A stretch of 13,947 nucleotides of DNA from Flavobacteriales bacterium (lineage in GTDB: Bacteria; Bacteroidota; Bacteroidia; Flavobacteriales; UBA7430): NCBI GenBank assembly GCA_024959975.1, contig JANXFM010000174.1, positions 1-13,947 of the forward strand, read 5' to 3'. How positions within the stretch are numbered: position 1 is the first letter of the stretch; every line of letters starts with the position of its first letter. Of the stretch, positions 1 through 7,863 are shown in pieces. The translations under genes were made by a program, and so were the position numbers. The notes below the pieces were generated by a model, which made no database searches, had not been told where the DNA came from, and saw nothing but the letters and a program-made list of their open reading frames with translations.

Positions 1-3000
1 AAAGGGGGTTCGGGAAGTTCAACACCATCCACGCTACCAAATAGATCCGGTGGTGCATCTAAGCTTTCCTGATAGGCATTTCCATATCGAATGGCTTTAT
101 TCAAAAAGGTATAGCCGTCTTTCAATTCATGAAAATACATGGCTCTGTGTTCACTTTCAAAAGAATCAAAAGCACCGGCAAGTGCGAGGTTTTCTAAAGT
201 CCTTTTATTTACCGAACGTAATTCCACCCTTTTTGTAAGTGAATAAATACTATTGAAGTAGCCATTTTCTTTGCGTTCGTTCACAATATTTTCGACAGCA
301 CCTTCTCCAACTCCTTTAATCGCTCCCAATCCAAAACGGATCTCTCCCTTTTTATTTACATTAAATTTATAGGCCGATTCATTAAGGTCAGGTCCTAAAA
401 CGGTTAGGTGCATACGCTTACATTCTTCCATAAAGAAAGTAACCTTTTTTATATCGTTCATGTTGTGCGTCATTACAGATGCCATGTATTCGGCGGGATA
501 ATGCGCTTTTAAATAAGCTGTATGGAAAGCAACAACCGAGTAACAGGTAGAATGCGATTTATTAAATGCATAAGCAGCAAAAGCTTCCCAGTCTTTCCAA
601 ACCTTCTCAGCAACCTCAGGGTCATGATTACGCTCGGTACAACCGTCAATAAATTGGGGTTTCATCTTTTCCAGCAAAGAGAAAATTTTCTTACCCATCG
701 CCTTACGAAGCATATCGGCATCACCTTTGGAGAATCCGGCTAATTTCTGAGAAAGTAACATTACCTGCTCCTGGTATACGGTAATACCATAGGTCTCCGC
801 AAGATAATCTTCCATACCCTCTAAGTCGTATGTAATTTCTTCTCTACCGTGTTTACGCGCAATAAAGTTTGGAATATATTCAAGTGGTCCGGGACGATAA
901 AGTGCGTTCATCGCAATGAGATCTGCAAACTTATCGGGTTTTAAAGCACGCAGGTGCTTCTGCATTCCCGGCGATTCAAACTGAAAAGTTCCATTGGTTG
1001 ACCCTTTTTGATAAAGCTCATAGGTAAGCTCATCATCAAGAGGTATTTCGTCGGGATCAATAATTACATCGTGTTTTTCCTTAATTAGAGCGATCGCATC
1101 CTTAATGATACTTAGCGTCTTTAAGCCCAAAAAGTCCATCTTTAGAAGGCCTGCATCCTCAACGACTGAGTTGTCGAATTGGGTTACCAACAAGGACGAA
1201 TCTTTTGCAGTTGCCATGGGAACGTGTTCGCGAATATCACTTGGCGTAATAATTACCCCACAAGCATGAATACCGATATTACGAACAGATCCTTCTATTG
1301 CAATAGCCTGATTTAAAGTGTCTGCTGACAGATCAGATCCTTTAGCTATACTTTTTAACTGTGCCGCCATTTGCATTTGGTCGGCATTGAGTTTTTCTTT
1401 TAGCTTTTCTTCCGGTAAATTAAATAGTTTATGCAGGGATATGTCCGGAACAAGCTTGGCTATTCGGTCTGCTTCATGTAAAGGTAAATTTAATACACGC
1501 GCAGCATCTCTAATAGATGACTTTGCAGCCATGGTTCCGTAGGTAATAATTTGTGCTACCTGACTCTCACCGTATTTTTCAAGGACAAATTCGATAATCT
1601 TTCCTCGTCCTTCATCATCAAAATCAATATCAATATCAGGTAATGATACACGATCGGGATTTAGAAAACGCTCAAAAAGCAAGTCGTAAGCGATTGGATC
1701 TACATTGGTGATACCCGTACAGTAAGCAACAGCAGAACCGGCAGCAGAACCCCTCCCCGGCCCTACAGAAACACCAAGGTTATGTGCCTCGGTAGTGAAA
1801 TCCTGTACAATAAGGAAGTACCCGGGATAACCCGTTTTTTCAATGGTCAACAATTCAAAATCAAGACGCTCACGAATTTCATCTGTTATTTCTGTATAGC
1901 GCTTTTTGGCACCGACGTAGGTTAAATGTCTTAAATAATTATTCTCGCCACGTTTACCCCCGTCTTTTTCATCCTCCGGATCAACAAATTCTTCAGGAAT
2001 ATCAAATGCAGGAAGTAAAACATCTCTTTTCAAGTCGTAAACTTCAATTTTATCTACAATCTCTTGAGTGGTTGCAATAGATTCAGGTAGGTCTTTAAAC
2101 ATCTCCTTCATCTCATCCTGAGACTTAAAATAAAATTCATCGTTCGGGAACCCAAAACGGAATCCTCTTCCTCTACCTATGGGTGTTTCTTTGAGCACAC
2201 CATCTTTTACACAAAGAAGAATATCATGTGATATGGCATCTTCTTTGTCGATGTAATACACATTGTTCGATGCAAAATACTTCACCCCATATTTTCGAGC
2301 AAAAGTTAAAAGCACCTGATTTACATGCTCCTCTTCATCTAAACCATGACGAATAAGTTCCACATAAAAATCATCACCAAACGTTTGATGCCACCATTTA
2401 AAAGCTTCTTCTGCCTGGCTTTCGCCAACATTTAATATAAGGTTTGGAATTTCAGCTGTCAGTCCTCCCGTAGTAGCAATTAGGCCTTCTTTATATTGAA
2501 GTAAAAGTTCTTTATCAATACGAGGGCAACCTGCATAAAGCCCGTCAATAAAAGCTTGGGAACTCAACTTGGCAAGGTTATGATATCCTACTCTGTGTTT
2601 TGCTAAGAAAACTACGGTAGAGCGACGATCGGGATTTTCTTTGGTAAATTTTCTGATCTTGTGGTCGGCAGTAAGGTATAACTCACAACCCAAAATCGGT
2701 TTTATGTCATTCTTTATTGCTTCTCGTACAAACTTATACGCAGCGTACATATTCCCGGTATCTGTTAAGGCTGCAGCAGGCATCTTGTAGGCTTTTGCTT
2801 TTGCAATGATGTCCGGAATATCACAGGAAGCTTGTAATACAGAATAAGAAGAATGACAATGTAAATGCGAGAACGATAGGTCTTGCATTTCAGAAGTACT
2901 AGCTACTTCTACCGAAGAGACTACTTCCTCATTTTCCTGTGTTACTTTTGCAGTATCTAAAGGTGCATAAGGTTCAATGTTTAGACCTAAAAGCTCAAAA

Positions 3001-3638
3001 GGATGTGGGTTATGCTCCGAATATCTTTTGTTGTAATCATCGATAAACCCTAAGCGTTGGTAATTAATCACTCGCAAACGAATTAATTCGAGAAAACAAC
3101 GAGTGGTAGCTTCTACATCCGCAGAGGCATTATGGGCTTCACTAAATCCTTCATTAAAGAGTTTCGTATGAAGTTCGGTAAGTGTAGGCCATTTAAACTT
3201 ACCGCCTCTACCCCCTGGAATGGCACAAAAATCAGTTCCTTCTTCTTTGGTGTCGATGGTTTTTTCATCCATCAGGGAGGTTTCAATTTGAGTCCTATAG
3301 AACTCAGCTCCCATAATGTTGATGTCAAATACAATGTTATGCCCTACAATAAATTTTGACTGTGCTATTGCCTTATTAAACTCCTGAAGGACAAAACTTA
3401 GATCTACCCCTTGTTCTAAAGCTCTTTTAGTAGATATCCCATGAATTTTCTCTGCATTATATGGAATTGTAAAACCCTCAGGACGAACAATAAAGTTTTT
3501 AACTTCTATAAGCTCACCCATGTCGTTGTGCAATTGCCAGGCAATCTGCACCAAACGAGGCCAATTTTCGGAATCACTTACAGGTGCAGAAAAATTCTTC
3601 GGTAATCCGGTGGTCTCGGTGTCATAAATCAGATACAT
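1..3638 (-). CDS. dnaE: DNA polymerase III alpha subunit with N-terminal exonuclease (3' end outside window)
   Basis: Catalytic subunit of the replicative DNA polymerase, with a fused proofreading-type exonuclease. The frame is open from the ATG at 3638 to the window edge (1212 codons). An in-frame TAA seven codons upstream fixes the start. Residues 1-190 form a DEDDh exonuclease: DTETTG with D6 and E8, GHNIVFD with D105, and HNASAD with H169 and D174. A PHP domain begins near 254 (HLHCHSSYS at 258). The polymerase core has GRGSAAGSAVAY from 628, PDIDIDF with catalytic D668 and D670, and MDFLGLKTL with the third aspartate D835. The last residues seen are ELPEPP, so probably the final 200 or so residues (OB and C-terminal regions) are missing. 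The PHP motif usually reading TDHGNM is TDTGNM (T294), so one metal-ligand position looks lost. It is separated from the helical gene upstream by 236 bp. Family assignment is secure. Confidence 0.97.
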   Translation of the reverse strand, partial: MYLIYDTETTGLPKNFSAPVSDSENWPRLVQIAWQLHNDMGELIEVKNFIVRPEGFTIPYNAEKIHGISTKRALEQGVDLSFVLQEFNKAIAQSKFIVGHNIVFDINIMGAEFYRTQIETSLMDEKTIDTKEEGTDFCAIPGGRGGKFKWPTLTELHTKLFNEGFSEAHNASADVEATTRCFLELIRLRVINYQRLGFIDDYNKRYSEHNPHPFELLGLNIEPYAPLDTAKVTQENEEVVSSVEVASTSEMQDLSFSHLHCHSSYSVLQASCDIPDIIAKAKAYKMPAAALTDTGNMYAAYKFVREAIKNDIKPILGCELYLTADHKIRKFTKENPDRRSTVVFLAKHRVGYHNLAKLSSQAFIDGLYAGCPRIDKELLLQYKEGLIATTGGLTAEIPNLILNVGESQAEEAFKWWHQTFGDDFYVELIRHGLDEEEHVNQVLLTFARKYGVKYFASNNVYYIDKEDAISHDILLCVKDGVLKETPIGRGRGFRFGFPNDEFYFKSQDEMKEMFKDLPESIATTQEIVDKIEVYDLKRDVLLPAFDIPEEFVDPEDEKDGGKRGENNYLRHLTYVGAKKRYTEITDEIRERLDFELLTIEKTGYPGYFLIVQDFTTEAHNLGVSVGPGRGSAAGSAVAYCTGITNVDPIAYDLLFERFLNPDRVSLPDIDIDFDDEGRGKIIEFVLEKYGESQVAQIITYGTMAAKSSIRDAARVLNLPLHEADRIAKLVPDISLHKLFNLPEEKLKEKLNADQMQMAAQLKSIAKGSDLSADTLNQAIAIEGSVRNIGIHACGVIITPSDIREHVPMATAKDSSLLVTQFDNSVVEDAGLLKMDFLGLKTLSIIKDAIALIKEKHDVIIDPDEIPLDDELTYELYQKGSTNGTFQFESPGMQKHLRALKPDKFADLIAMNALYRPGPLEYIPNFIARKHGREEITYDLEGMEDYLAETYGITVYQEQVMLLSQKLAGFSKGDADMLRKAMGKKIFSLLEKMKPQFIDGCTERNHDPEVAEKVWKDWEAFAAYAFNKSHSTCYSVVAFHTAYLKAHYPAEYMASVMTHNMNDIKKVTFFMEECKRMHLTVLGPDLNESAYKFNVNKKGEIRFGLGAIKGVGEGAVENIVNERKENGYFNSIYSLTKRVELRSVNKRTLENLALAGAFDSFESEHRAMYFHELKDGYTFLNKAIRYGNAYQESLDAPPDLFGSVDGVELPEPP

Positions 3639-3874
3639 ACAGGCAATACTAGGCTTTTAAATCAACAAGAGTAAATGTAGTTTTTTACTCATGAAAAATG
3701 TCTATTGTTGATAAGAAAAGTTCAATCCCAATAGTGCTGGTGAAAAATTAAATATAAAAGAATGAAAAATGAATCTGATTAAAAATAAAGCTCAATAAAG
3801 TCGGCTATAGATTAGTCTAGTTTATATGATTTCACTTCAATCTTTTTTGTAGGTAACCTTTAACGTTAACTCAC

Positions 3875-4279
3875 TTAGATTACTTTACTTATTTCTCTGG
3901 ATAAAAGATGAAGCTCATTAGAATCTTTATGAATTTGTTTGACAGAAAATTCAATGGATTTAACAGCTTCAATAGAAAGTTTCTTAATAGATTCGATTGT
4001 AACACCATCCTTAAATTGTTTGATTTCTTTAATTTTTGAATCTACTTCTTTCGAACTTAATTCTTGATACATATTGATTAAATGTTCGAAATAGTCAATA
4101 TTTCTACCAAGTATGTACGAATAGCTTAGTAATTTGTGAGAAGAACTATTTAGATTGTGAACAATTTCTGAATGAGCCTTACTAAAATAGAGTAAAGAAG
4201 TCTCTAACTCTAAAATTCGGTTTTCAGTATCTAGTACTTGTGACTTAACATACTCACCACGATTTTCTTTTTGTTCCAT
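3875..4279 (-). CDS. small all-helical protein, possible HPt-like phosphotransfer protein
   Basis: A 134-residue soluble protein of unknown function with no signal peptide or membrane segment. The composition predicts almost continuous helix: charged, Leu/Ile/Ser-rich, one glycine in the last 70 residues, and no proline. Around H41 it reads HNLNSSSHKL, which resembles the HPt phospho-histidine helix (H-x-L-K-G-S-S-x-x-L), but K and G are replaced by N44 and S45. The length also suits an HPt domain. The dimerisation helix of a histidine kinase is an alternative reading, but no ATPase domain follows. It starts at ATG 4279 without a clear ribosome binding site and is divergent from two receiver-only response regulators, so a role in phosphorelay signalling is plausible. 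That the gene is real is likely; the HPt reading is only a motif resemblance. Confidence 0.6.
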   Translation of the reverse strand: MEQKENRGEYVKSQVLDTENRILELETSLLYFSKAHSEIVHNLNSSSHKLLSYSYILGRNIDYFEHLINMYQELSSKEVDSKIKEIKQFKDGVTIESIKKLSIEAVKSIEFSVKQIHKDSNELHLLSREISKVI

Positions 4280-4620
4280 CTACCAATCTAATTAAATTGT
4301 CCAACAAGCGGAAAACTACTACTAAAATCAATCATCAAAACGCAGACAAAAAAATCTGTAATCCATTCAGTTAAAAGATTTAACTAAGGTTAATCCTACC
4401 CAACAACTCATTCATAATTTTCCATAAATACCCCTAGGCACAAAACAATACCTAGAGTAAATAAACGCACTAAACAAATACCAAACAGAGACTGAACACG
4501 GACTTGTGTGTGAATATTTTCATCAAAACTATAAAATATATTTAATAATTCATATATTTATGAAGTAATTAAATTGTATGTATATTGCTAATACATGTTT
4601 ATTAATCAAATAAAGTAAGA
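4280..4620. other. divergent intergenic region of the signalling islet
   Basis: A 341-bp gene-free and very A+T-rich stretch between the helical protein gene (minus) and the first receiver gene (plus), so it should carry both promoters. No convincing TTG-N19-TAnnTTTG pair was found on either strand; TATATTTA at 4537 and 4553 match seven of eight -7 positions but lack a well-placed -33 box. Two similar elements, ATACCCCTAGG at 4428 and ATACCTAGAG at 4448, lie 20 bp apart and could be a tandem operator. No RNA gene or terminator was recognised. Confidence 0.5.
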
Positions 4621-5187
4621 TTGATCGTGGTAAATTATGAAAACAAAGTTAATAGCAGTTTGGGTGAGAGTTTAGAAAAAAATTCAAAAAAACATCTGGG
4701 GATAAGATATGAAGGTAACCAGAGTGTATCCAAACCGGGAGAAAATTATCCTGTAGAAAAAGATTTAATAAAAGTGTTAAATGTGTTGTATCTTGATGAT
4801 GATAAAGATTTATTAGATAGTTACGAGTCTATACATCGTTTTGATTTCAACATTTTCGCGACCAATAGTGCTGCTGAAGCGACAGAAATTATTAAAACAA
4901 ACACTATTCATATCATCATTGCAGATCAACAAATGCCAGATATTACTGGTTTGGATTTTTTTTCTTCAATTATCGATAAACATCCTAATCCTATAAGAAT
5001 TTTATTAACAGGTTATTCAGATGTCAGTTCTATGATTCGTGCTATTGATTCTAATATTATTTATAGGCATATGTCCAAACCCTTCACACCTGAAGAGATG
5101 AAGCTAATGATTAAAAATGCCGCTGAAGTCTATTTTTTAAGGAAAGAAAAACGAAAACTACTAGATGATATTCCCTTAACTGATTGA
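4621..5187 (+). CDS. stand-alone receiver-domain response regulator (first of two paralogs)
   Basis: A single-domain response regulator of up to 188 residues. The receiver spans about 52-175: acidic pocket D59-D61 after strand NVLYL, phospho-acceptor D102 in IIIADQQMP, conserved T130 in ILLTGY, and K153-P154-F155. The LTGYSD and IYRHMSKPF stretches resemble receivers usually joined to HD-GYP or similar outputs, but the protein ends soon after the last receiver helix (AAEVYFLRKEKRKLL), so no output domain exists. It could act by protein contact or as a phosphate sink. The start is uncertain: no in-frame ATG precedes the receiver. The furthest possible start is TTG 4621, after an in-frame stop at 4603; GTG 4627, TTG 4660 and GTG 4774 are alternatives, the last leaving just the receiver. 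About half of the receiver residues match the next gene, which implies tandem duplication. Confidence 0.85.
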   Translation: MIVVNYENKVNSSLGESLEKNSKKHLGIRYEGNQSVSKPGENYPVEKDLIKVLNVLYLDDDKDLLDSYESIHRFDFNIFATNSAAEATEIIKTNTIHIIIADQQMPDITGLDFFSSIIDKHPNPIRILLTGYSDVSSMIRAIDSNIIYRHMSKPFTPEEMKLMIKNAAEVYFLRKEKRKLLDDIPLTD

Positions 5188-5287
5188 ATATTAAATCTAT
5201 CTATAGAAACAAAAATGGGAATAATAAAACATCTTGAACGATATATTTAACCGTAATTATAGATAATAATATTACTATGTTATTTTA

Positions 5288-5317
5288 TTGATATAGGTGT
5301 ATATTTATTTAAATTTG
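5288..5317 (+). promoter_or_regulatory. Bacteroidota-type promoter of the second receiver gene
   Basis: TTG at 5288-5290, a 19-bp spacer, then TAAATTTG at 5310-5317, matching the Bacteroidota -33/-7 consensus TTG-N19-TAnnTTTG at every fixed position. Transcription would start a few bases after 5320, leaving a leader of about 50 nt to the ATG at 5372. This suggests the second receiver gene has its own promoter rather than relying on read-through, and it favours 5372 or 5390 as the original translation start. Confidence 0.65.
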
Positions 5318-5371
5318 CACGCATTGTCATGAACAAGTATTTAGACATAAAAAACAAGAAATAAAAATAAT

Positions 5372-5457
5372 ATGCTCGACGAAAACAACATGGAAATAAG
5401 TCAAAAAACAAGAAGGATAAAAGGACTTTAAATGACAACACAATAAGTGTTGTTTAT
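5372..5457 (+). other. probable N-terminal coding part of the second receiver, now out of frame
   Basis: ATG 5372 (and ATG 5390 in the same frame) opens 19 codons that end at TAA 5429. The receiver frame is open from 5371 but has no ATG, GTG or TTG before 5458, and between 5443 and 5457 it encodes the missing first beta strand (ISVVY before LDDDE). One extra base in the overlap of the two frames, most simply in the A6 run at 5403-5408, would join them into a protein of 172 residues with a lysine-rich linker before the receiver. The break could be a sequencing error, a real mutation or slippage; the sequence alone cannot decide. Confidence 0.55.
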
Positions 5458-5889
5458 TTGGATGACGATGAAGTTATGTTAGAAACTTTTCAGACGATTT
5501 ACAGTCCCTATTTTAAGGTCTTCATCACAAATTGCCCTAAAGAAGCAAGAGATATGATTAGGGATAATGAGATACATATAATCATTTCAGATCAACGTAT
5601 GCCCGAAACTACGGGTGTAGAGTTTTTCACCTCCATCGTTAAGCATTTTCCCGATCCGATAAGAATTCTCTTGACTGCATTCACTGAAATAGAGGTAGTA
5701 ATTAATGCTATTAATCAAGGGCAAATTTATCAATATGTTAGAAAACCTTATATATTTCAGGATATGAAAAAAATGCTTGAGGATGCAAGTGAGATTTATC
5801 ACCTTAGAAAAAACAGAGTAAAACAAACAAGCAGTTACCTTGACCAAACAAGTGAAGAGCTTAAACTAATAATGCACAATAATAGCTAG
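5458..5889 (+). CDS. stand-alone receiver-domain response regulator (second paralog, N-terminus apparently disrupted)
   Basis: A receiver-only response regulator paralogous to the gene 270 bp upstream. Read from TTG 5458 it has 143 residues: acidic residues D2-D4, phospho-acceptor D45 in IIISDQRMP, T73 in ILLTAF, and K96-P97 in YQYVRKPY. After the receiver there is only a short tail (about 116-143) and no DNA-binding or enzymatic output. The TTG start cannot be right for a folded receiver because it removes beta strand 1, which is encoded just upstream in frame (SVVYL). A restored start at ATG 5372 or 5390 needs a one-base frame correction. If the assembly is correct, the gene may be a recent pseudogene or may start at a non-standard codon. 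The aspartate, threonine and lysine of the active site are all kept. Confidence 0.75.
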   Translation: MDDDEVMLETFQTIYSPYFKVFITNCPKEARDMIRDNEIHIIISDQRMPETTGVEFFTSIVKHFPDPIRILLTAFTEIEVVINAINQGQIYQYVRKPYIFQDMKKMLEDASEIYHLRKNRVKQTSSYLDQTSEELKLIMHNNS

Positions 5890-6011
5890 GTATATGAAAA
5901 TTCCAAAACAACAACGCATCTGAATGGATTTATGAATATTATTTTGCCCACAAAAATGGCTTTAAAAGCGTCTGGATAGATTTACAATTCTCACAAACAA
6001 AATGTTTAGAC

Positions 6012-6464
6012 TTATCTAATGTTTCTAATGCCCTCGTATACAACAATACCCACGGCATTGGCAAGATTTATGCTTCGAACCTGTTCACTGAAAAGAGGGA
6101 TTTTATACACTTTTTCAGCGTTTTCATCGAGCATATGTTTAGGGAGTCCTTTAGACTCTTTTCCAAAAATGAGAAATAGATCATCTGCATAATCTACCGA
6201 CCAGTAATCTTTTTTTCCATGACTGGAAAAGTAGACCATTTTTTTACCTTCATTCCTAATGTAAAAATCTTCTATACTATCATAAATGAAAAGGGAGAGA
6301 TGCTGCCAGTAATCTAATCCTGCGCGCTTAAGTCGCGAATCGTCAATCTCAAAACCAAAAGGTTTCACCAAATGTAAATTGGAACCTGAAGCTAAGCTTA
6401 AACGGCCAATATTCCCGGTGTTATTAGGGATTTCCGGCTCAAAAAGAACAATGTTAAGTGCCAT
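6012..6464 (-). CDS. trmL: tRNA (cytidine(34)-2'-O)-methyltransferase
   Basis: A SPOUT-class methyltransferase that 2'-O-methylates the wobble nucleotide of leucine tRNAs in the cytoplasm, using S-adenosylmethionine. The 150-residue length is typical of TrmL, which consists of the SPOUT domain alone. Family motifs are present in order: PEIPNNTGNIGR at 10-21, LIFGKESKGLP at 98-108, and PLFSEQVRSINLANAV at 123-138, the last two shaping the trefoil-knot cofactor site. The ATG at 6464 lies one base after the stop codon of the helicase gene upstream, so the two are almost certainly co-transcribed and perhaps translationally coupled. Its 3' end faces the second receiver gene across 122 bp, where no clear terminator hairpin was seen. 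Confidence 0.95.
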   Translation of the reverse strand: MALNIVLFEPEIPNNTGNIGRLSLASGSNLHLVKPFGFEIDDSRLKRAGLDYWQHLSLFIYDSIEDFYIRNEGKKMVYFSSHGKKDYWSVDYADDLFLIFGKESKGLPKHMLDENAEKVYKIPLFSEQVRSINLANAVGIVVYEGIRNIR

Positions 6465-6465
6465 T

Positions 6466-7821
6466 TTACTTACGTTTCTTCTTACTACGCCTATTCGCTA
6501 CAATATCACCCTTAGTTTTAGACTTCTTATACTTCTTTGCAATCTTAGCTCTATAAGAACCTCCCTGATTGGTTTTCTTATTTTTCTCTTTTTTATCATG
6601 AAAACCAGCGTCTCTAAAAGCAACTTCAGTACTTCTGTTTTTACTAATTTTTGCTCGGTCTCGTTCTTCCGGTAACAGCTGTTCCGAAATAGCTACATCT
6701 AACGGAAAATCAACCTGAGAAATTTCATAGTCCATTAAAGATTCAATGGCTGTTTTTGCCTCTTCTTCCTTATCTGTATAAAAAAGTATAGAGTTCCCTT
6801 TCTCCTCTGCTCTACCGGTACGACCAATACGATGCATGTAGTTCTCTGAAAAGACAGGGGTGTTAAAATTGATAACATGAGTAATTTTATCCAAGTCTAA
6901 TCCCCGAGCCATCACATCGGTAGAGACTAATATTCTATTTACTCCTTCATCAAACTGCTGTATGGAACGAATACGATAATTCTGAGTTTTATTTGAATGT
7001 ATCACACAAAGTTCCGATCCATATTGCTCTTCCAGGGATTCAAATACCAAATCTGCGTGTATCTTATTTGAAACAAAAACCAAAACCTTACTATACACTT
7101 CTTTATCTAAAAGAATGTACTCAAGTAAGTTTAACTTGGTGTAAAAATTTTGTACCCGGTAACATTCCTGTGTAATATTATTTAATGGTGTTCCACTTAC
7201 AGCTATTGAAATTTTCTTTGGCTTAATAAAATAATCATCAATCAATGCATCAACATCTTCGGTCATCGTAGCCGAAAACATAATATTTTGTCTGCGTTCC
7301 GGTAGAATAGAAAAAATATTGGCAAGCTGAACTCTAAATCCTAAATCCAACATCACATCCACCTCATCAATAACGAGTTGTTTTACAGTCTTTAACTGAA
7401 GGGCTCTACAAGCCGCCAGATCGTATAAACGACCGGGAGTTGCCACAACAATATCTACACCTAAAGAACAAGCTTTCTTTTGCGTGTTAATATTCGTACC
7501 TCCATAAACACCCAATACACGTACGTTCATGTACTTTGCAAACTCATTAATCCGCTCCACAACCTGTAAAACCAATTCACGGGTAGGAACCAAAACCAAA
7601 ACTCTTGGTGTATCGAGCTTTGAAAACTTCATATCCTGAAGCACAGGCAACATATAGGCAAGGGTTTTTCCTGTACCTGTCTGTGCAATTCCTACCACAT
7701 CTGCCCCGGAACGAACCACAGAAAAAGATTGTTCTTGAATAGGTGTTGGTTTTGCAAAGCCTAACTCATCAATTGCATTTCGCAACTGCTTCGTTAAGGT
7801 TAAGTTTTCAAATGTGCTCAT
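6466..7821 (-). CDS. DEAD-box family ATP-dependent RNA helicase with a DEVD motif II
   Basis: An RNA helicase of superfamily 2, probably RhlE-like, acting in ribosome assembly or RNA turnover. It has 451 residues with the full motif set: Q motif FAKPTPIQ at 22-29, Walker A AQTGTGKT at 46-53, PTREL at 79-83, TPGR at 128-131, motif II DEVD at 152-155, SAT at 183-185, STDVMARGLD at 300-309, and HRIGRTGR at 330-337. Motif II reads DEVD rather than DEAD; the catalytic D152 and E153 are kept, so activity is expected. The last 45 or so residues are strongly basic (lysine-rich, ending RRSKKKRK), a common RNA-binding tail in this family. The stop lies one base before trmL. A -7 box (TACTTTTG) sits close upstream. 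Confidence 0.94.
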   Translation of the reverse strand: MSTFENLTLTKQLRNAIDELGFAKPTPIQEQSFSVVRSGADVVGIAQTGTGKTLAYMLPVLQDMKFSKLDTPRVLVLVPTRELVLQVVERINEFAKYMNVRVLGVYGGTNINTQKKACSLGVDIVVATPGRLYDLAACRALQLKTVKQLVIDEVDVMLDLGFRVQLANIFSILPERRQNIMFSATMTEDVDALIDDYFIKPKKISIAVSGTPLNNITQECYRVQNFYTKLNLLEYILLDKEVYSKVLVFVSNKIHADLVFESLEEQYGSELCVIHSNKTQNYRIRSIQQFDEGVNRILVSTDVMARGLDLDKITHVINFNTPVFSENYMHRIGRTGRAEEKGNSILFYTDKEEEAKTAIESLMDYEISQVDFPLDVAISEQLLPEERDRAKISKNRSTEVAFRDAGFHDKKEKNKKTNQGGSYRAKIAKKYKKSKTKGDIVANRRSKKKRK

Positions 7822-7837
7822 TAAAAAAATATTTTTT

Positions 7838-7845
7838 CAAAAGTA
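7838..7845 (-). promoter_or_regulatory. candidate -7 box for the helicase-trmL operon
   Basis: On the minus strand TACTTTTG matches the Bacteroidota -7 consensus TAnnTTTG exactly. It lies 16 bp before the helicase ATG, so the leader would be very short. No TTG is found 19-21 bp upstream, so the -33 half is weak or missing. Confidence 0.4.
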
Positions 7846-7863
7846 GACATATTAGTCCGGAAG

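Noticed and set aside
3652..3700. Promoter for dnaE (minus-strand TACATTTA)
   Set aside because: Only seven of eight -7 positions match and no TTG lies at the right distance.
3860..3869. TTAACGTTAA palindrome just after the helical protein gene as a terminator
   Set aside because: A 10-bp A+T-rich palindrome has no loop and no T-run, so it cannot form a terminator hairpin.
4504..4600. Promoter for the first receiver gene (several TATATTTA words and TTG at 4504 and 4574)
   Set aside because: Spacings of the candidate pairs do not fit 19-21 bp, and A+T-rich sequence yields such words by chance.
5402..5409. CAAAAAAC as a programmed -1 ribosomal frameshift site in the second receiver gene
   Set aside because: The zero frame reads CAA AAA ACA, so the P-site tRNA would re-pair poorly; no downstream hairpin was found and the A run is short for slippage. 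A simple lost base is more likely.
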